From the NCBI GenBank assembly GCA_016208545.1, contig JACQXU010000008.1, forward strand, positions 1-30,431: DNA of 30,431 nt, given 5' to 3'. The position numbers were made by a program, and so were the translations under genes. The notes beneath the pieces were generated by a model, which was not told where the DNA came from, did no database searches, and worked only from the letters and a program-made list of their open reading frames with translations. This DNA is from Candidatus Uhrbacteria bacterium (GTDB lineage: Bacteria > Patescibacteriota > Patescibacteriia > UBA9934 > GWF2-40-263). This document shows positions 29,369 through 30,431 of this stretch, one piece after another (within the stretch, counting starts at the first letter, position 1; every line of letters starts with the position of its first letter).

Positions 29369-30298
29369 TAAGAAGAGAGAGGAGAGACCGAGTTGGTTTC
29401 TCAAGATGACATGACGAGCATGGTTTTTGTCCAGTGGTAGGGAGAGGGACCAACCTTTCATGAGACGCTGTTTATGCGCTTAGAGACTTCTGTAAAGAAA
29501 TCACCAAACACTTCACAGCATTTCACTACGAGTTGATTCCACTCCCGGACCACTCCGTTTCGACAGCAACGCGCTTTTGCTTGTTGCCCCGTCCTAGGTT
29601 CTGTTGCTTCCACAACCGATTTATTGGTGACGCTCCGAAGAGCATCTCCTCTAAACAGATTGTTTTGGCTTGAGTTTCAGGCTTTCACCTTGACTCACAG
29701 GCCTTGTAACGGTTGTCGAATTGGCTCTGCAAGAGTCATATACCGATTGCTCGGTACTTCTGCCGATTGCTCGGCAGTTCGTCCTAGTCACTGCTCCCTG
29801 ACGCTTGCGCGTTTTGGTAGCGGTTTGGGAGGACAAAAAACTCTATGCAGATGGACGATCAGTGGAAGTCGAAACAACCACCGATCTTCGCCGGATTATT
29901 CCGAATCTCAAAGTTTTTGAAGCCATTCATGTTTTTTTCGATCAGCTTTTATCAGCTTTGAACTCGGGTTTCCCCTCGTTATCACTGATTATCAGCTGAC
30001 CCTGGCCAGCATTTGGCTTCGCAACTTGTCCAGCTTTGTTTTCTTTTCGCATACACATTCTCTTTTGATCCCGTTCAAAGTCTTGTCTTCTTGCGGATTC
30101 AAGACTTTTACTCGGTATCTCGATCCCTTGCGGAATCTTTTATAGACGTGTTTGCGATTAAGTTTCCGCTGGCATGATCCGGTTTTAGGCCGGCCGGCTC
30201 TTTTAAGCCGTTTGCTGAAGGGTTTGACCAGTTTGCACCGGTCAGCCCTTTTCGCGCTTTGTCTGCCATGGCAACTTGCGTTGCCTTGGCTGACGGTA
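29335..30298 (-). ncRNA. Candidate large structured RNA (about 0.96 kb) beside the DnaA boxes
   Basis: This stretch of more than 1 kb holds no convincing protein gene; the longest frame (minus strand, 30381-29992, 129 aa) has an unnatural Lys/Arg/Cys-rich composition and starts upstream of the promoter. Read on the minus strand it has a promoter, a terminator and many compact hairpins with stable tetraloops: GGCAAC-GCAA-GTTGCC (30270-30285), GACCGGT-GCAA-ACTGGTC (30226-30243) inside AAGGG/CCCTT, GATTCC-GCAA-GGGATC (30122-30137), ACGC-GCAA-GCGT (29801-29812) inside CTCCC/GGGAG, CTGCCGA-GCAA-TCGGCAG (29760-29777), TACCGA-GCAA-TCGGTA (29741-29756) and GCTC-UUCG-GAGC (29632-29643). GNRA and UUCG loops appear only in the minus-strand reading, which fixes the strand. 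I do not see the conserved cores of RNase P RNA, tmRNA or rRNA. It may belong to, or be analogous to, giant ornate RNAs such as GOLLD or ROOL; the family is undetermined. Confidence 0.7.
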
Positions 30299-30304
30299 AC
30301 GTCT

Positions 30305-30333
30305 AATTTACTACCACTTAAAACGCATGTCAA
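30305..30333 (-). promoter_or_regulatory. Promoter of the large ncRNA
   Basis: TTGACA (30328-30333), a 17-bp spacer and TAAATT (30305-30310) on the minus strand predict a start near 30298, at the base of the first hairpin (GACG-UUAC-CGUC). Confidence 0.75.
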
Positions 30334-30371
30334 GAGCTGTAAAATCGGTGGTTTTTGAGAAATTTGTGAAG

Positions 30372-30393
30372 TTATCCACAAAGTTGGGGATAA
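30372..30393. other. Facing pair of DnaA boxes, probable edge of oriC
   Basis: TTATCCACA (30372-30380) matches the DnaA-box consensus TTATNCACA. TGGGGATAA (30385-30393) is a one-mismatch box on the other strand. Separated by 4 bp, they form an inverted pair, with TTTAAAAAA next to them. This suggests that the replication origin and dnaA lie to the right. Confidence 0.6.
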
Positions 30394-30431
30394 GTTTAAA
30401 AAAGAGCGGTTGTATCGTGTCGCAGGGAACA

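Noticed and set aside
28335..29453. Long 372-aa form of PrmC
   Set aside because: The extra N-terminal residues are unlike the family and are encoded by spacer repeats and the ncRNA terminator region.
29335..30298. RNase P RNA, tmRNA or rRNA fragment
   Set aside because: I could not find the RNase P core words (GAGGAAAGUC, ACAGA-AA), a tmRNA tRNA-like end, or rRNA conserved segments; a covariance search should decide.
29992..30381. 129-aa minus-strand protein near the right end
   Set aside because: Its composition is Lys/Arg/Cys-rich and irregular, its start lies upstream of the promoter, and the DNA is explained by stable hairpins with GNRA loops.
1..30431. tRNA genes
   Set aside because: I scanned for T-loop words and acceptor pairing by eye, including upstream of secE where tRNA-Trp is common, and found none convincing.

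Overview
Organism. The window reads like the chromosome of a Patescibacteria (Candidate Phyla Radiation) bacterium. It is AT-leaning, with tightly packed housekeeping genes, few Shine-Dalgarno (SD) sites in front of them, a threonyl-tRNA synthetase without its N-terminal TGS domain, and several small proteins that I recognise only from that group (baseplate-J-like membrane protein, zinc-ribbon protein, PaaX/Cas2-like protein, a 165-aa 'PNAEVAC' family protein). This assignment is inference from gene style and recalled families, not a database result. A pair of facing DnaA boxes at the right end suggests that oriC/dnaA lies just beyond it. Layout. 1-6,420: a baseplate-J-like membrane protein, an orphan cassette, thrS, a long charged coiled-coil protein and a second orphan cassette. 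6,610-12,220: miaB-miaA (A37 tRNA modification) convergent with gatB, followed by two paralogous membrane proteins. 12,275-15,801: a deoxynucleotide island of tmk-like kinase and dut leftward, and thyA, folA, a damaged dCMP-type deaminase and a DNPH1-like nucleotide hydrolase rightward. 15,801-16,451: a PaaX/Cas2-like gene bracketed by two matching perfect palindromes. 16,477-18,109: a GC-richer orphan gene with its own promoter and terminator. 18,157-21,528: dcd-like, rplA, a small membrane gene, rplK, nusG and secE, all leftward. 21,739-23,730: gyrB. 23,943-28,291: a disrupted membrane protein, rodA, a zinc-ribbon protein, rplY and a DUF3048 protein. 28,335-29,246: prmC. 29,335-30,298: no convincing protein gene, but a promoter, a terminator and a long series of GNRA/UUCG-capped hairpins that mark a roughly 0.96-kb structured RNA on the minus strand. 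How it works together. The ThyA-like enzyme carries Asp where dUMP-specific synthases carry Asn, the change known to switch specificity to dCMP. With DHFR, a dCMP-deaminase-like gene, a DNPH1-like hydrolase, dUTPase, a TMK-like kinase and a dCTP-deaminase-like protein lacking the catalytic Glu, the island may make dTMP by an unusual route or handle 5-modified dCMP. The secE-nusG-rplK-rplA block is the usual transcription/ribosome cluster interrupted by a palindromic element and a small membrane gene. Spacers are unusual throughout: many consist of inverted-repeat elements or degenerate short tandem repeats that also supply the ends of coding regions. The main candidates for something undescribed are the large ncRNA, the dCMP-type ThyA island, the palindrome-bracketed PaaX/Cas2-like gene, and a two-copy hairpin family with compensatory changes.
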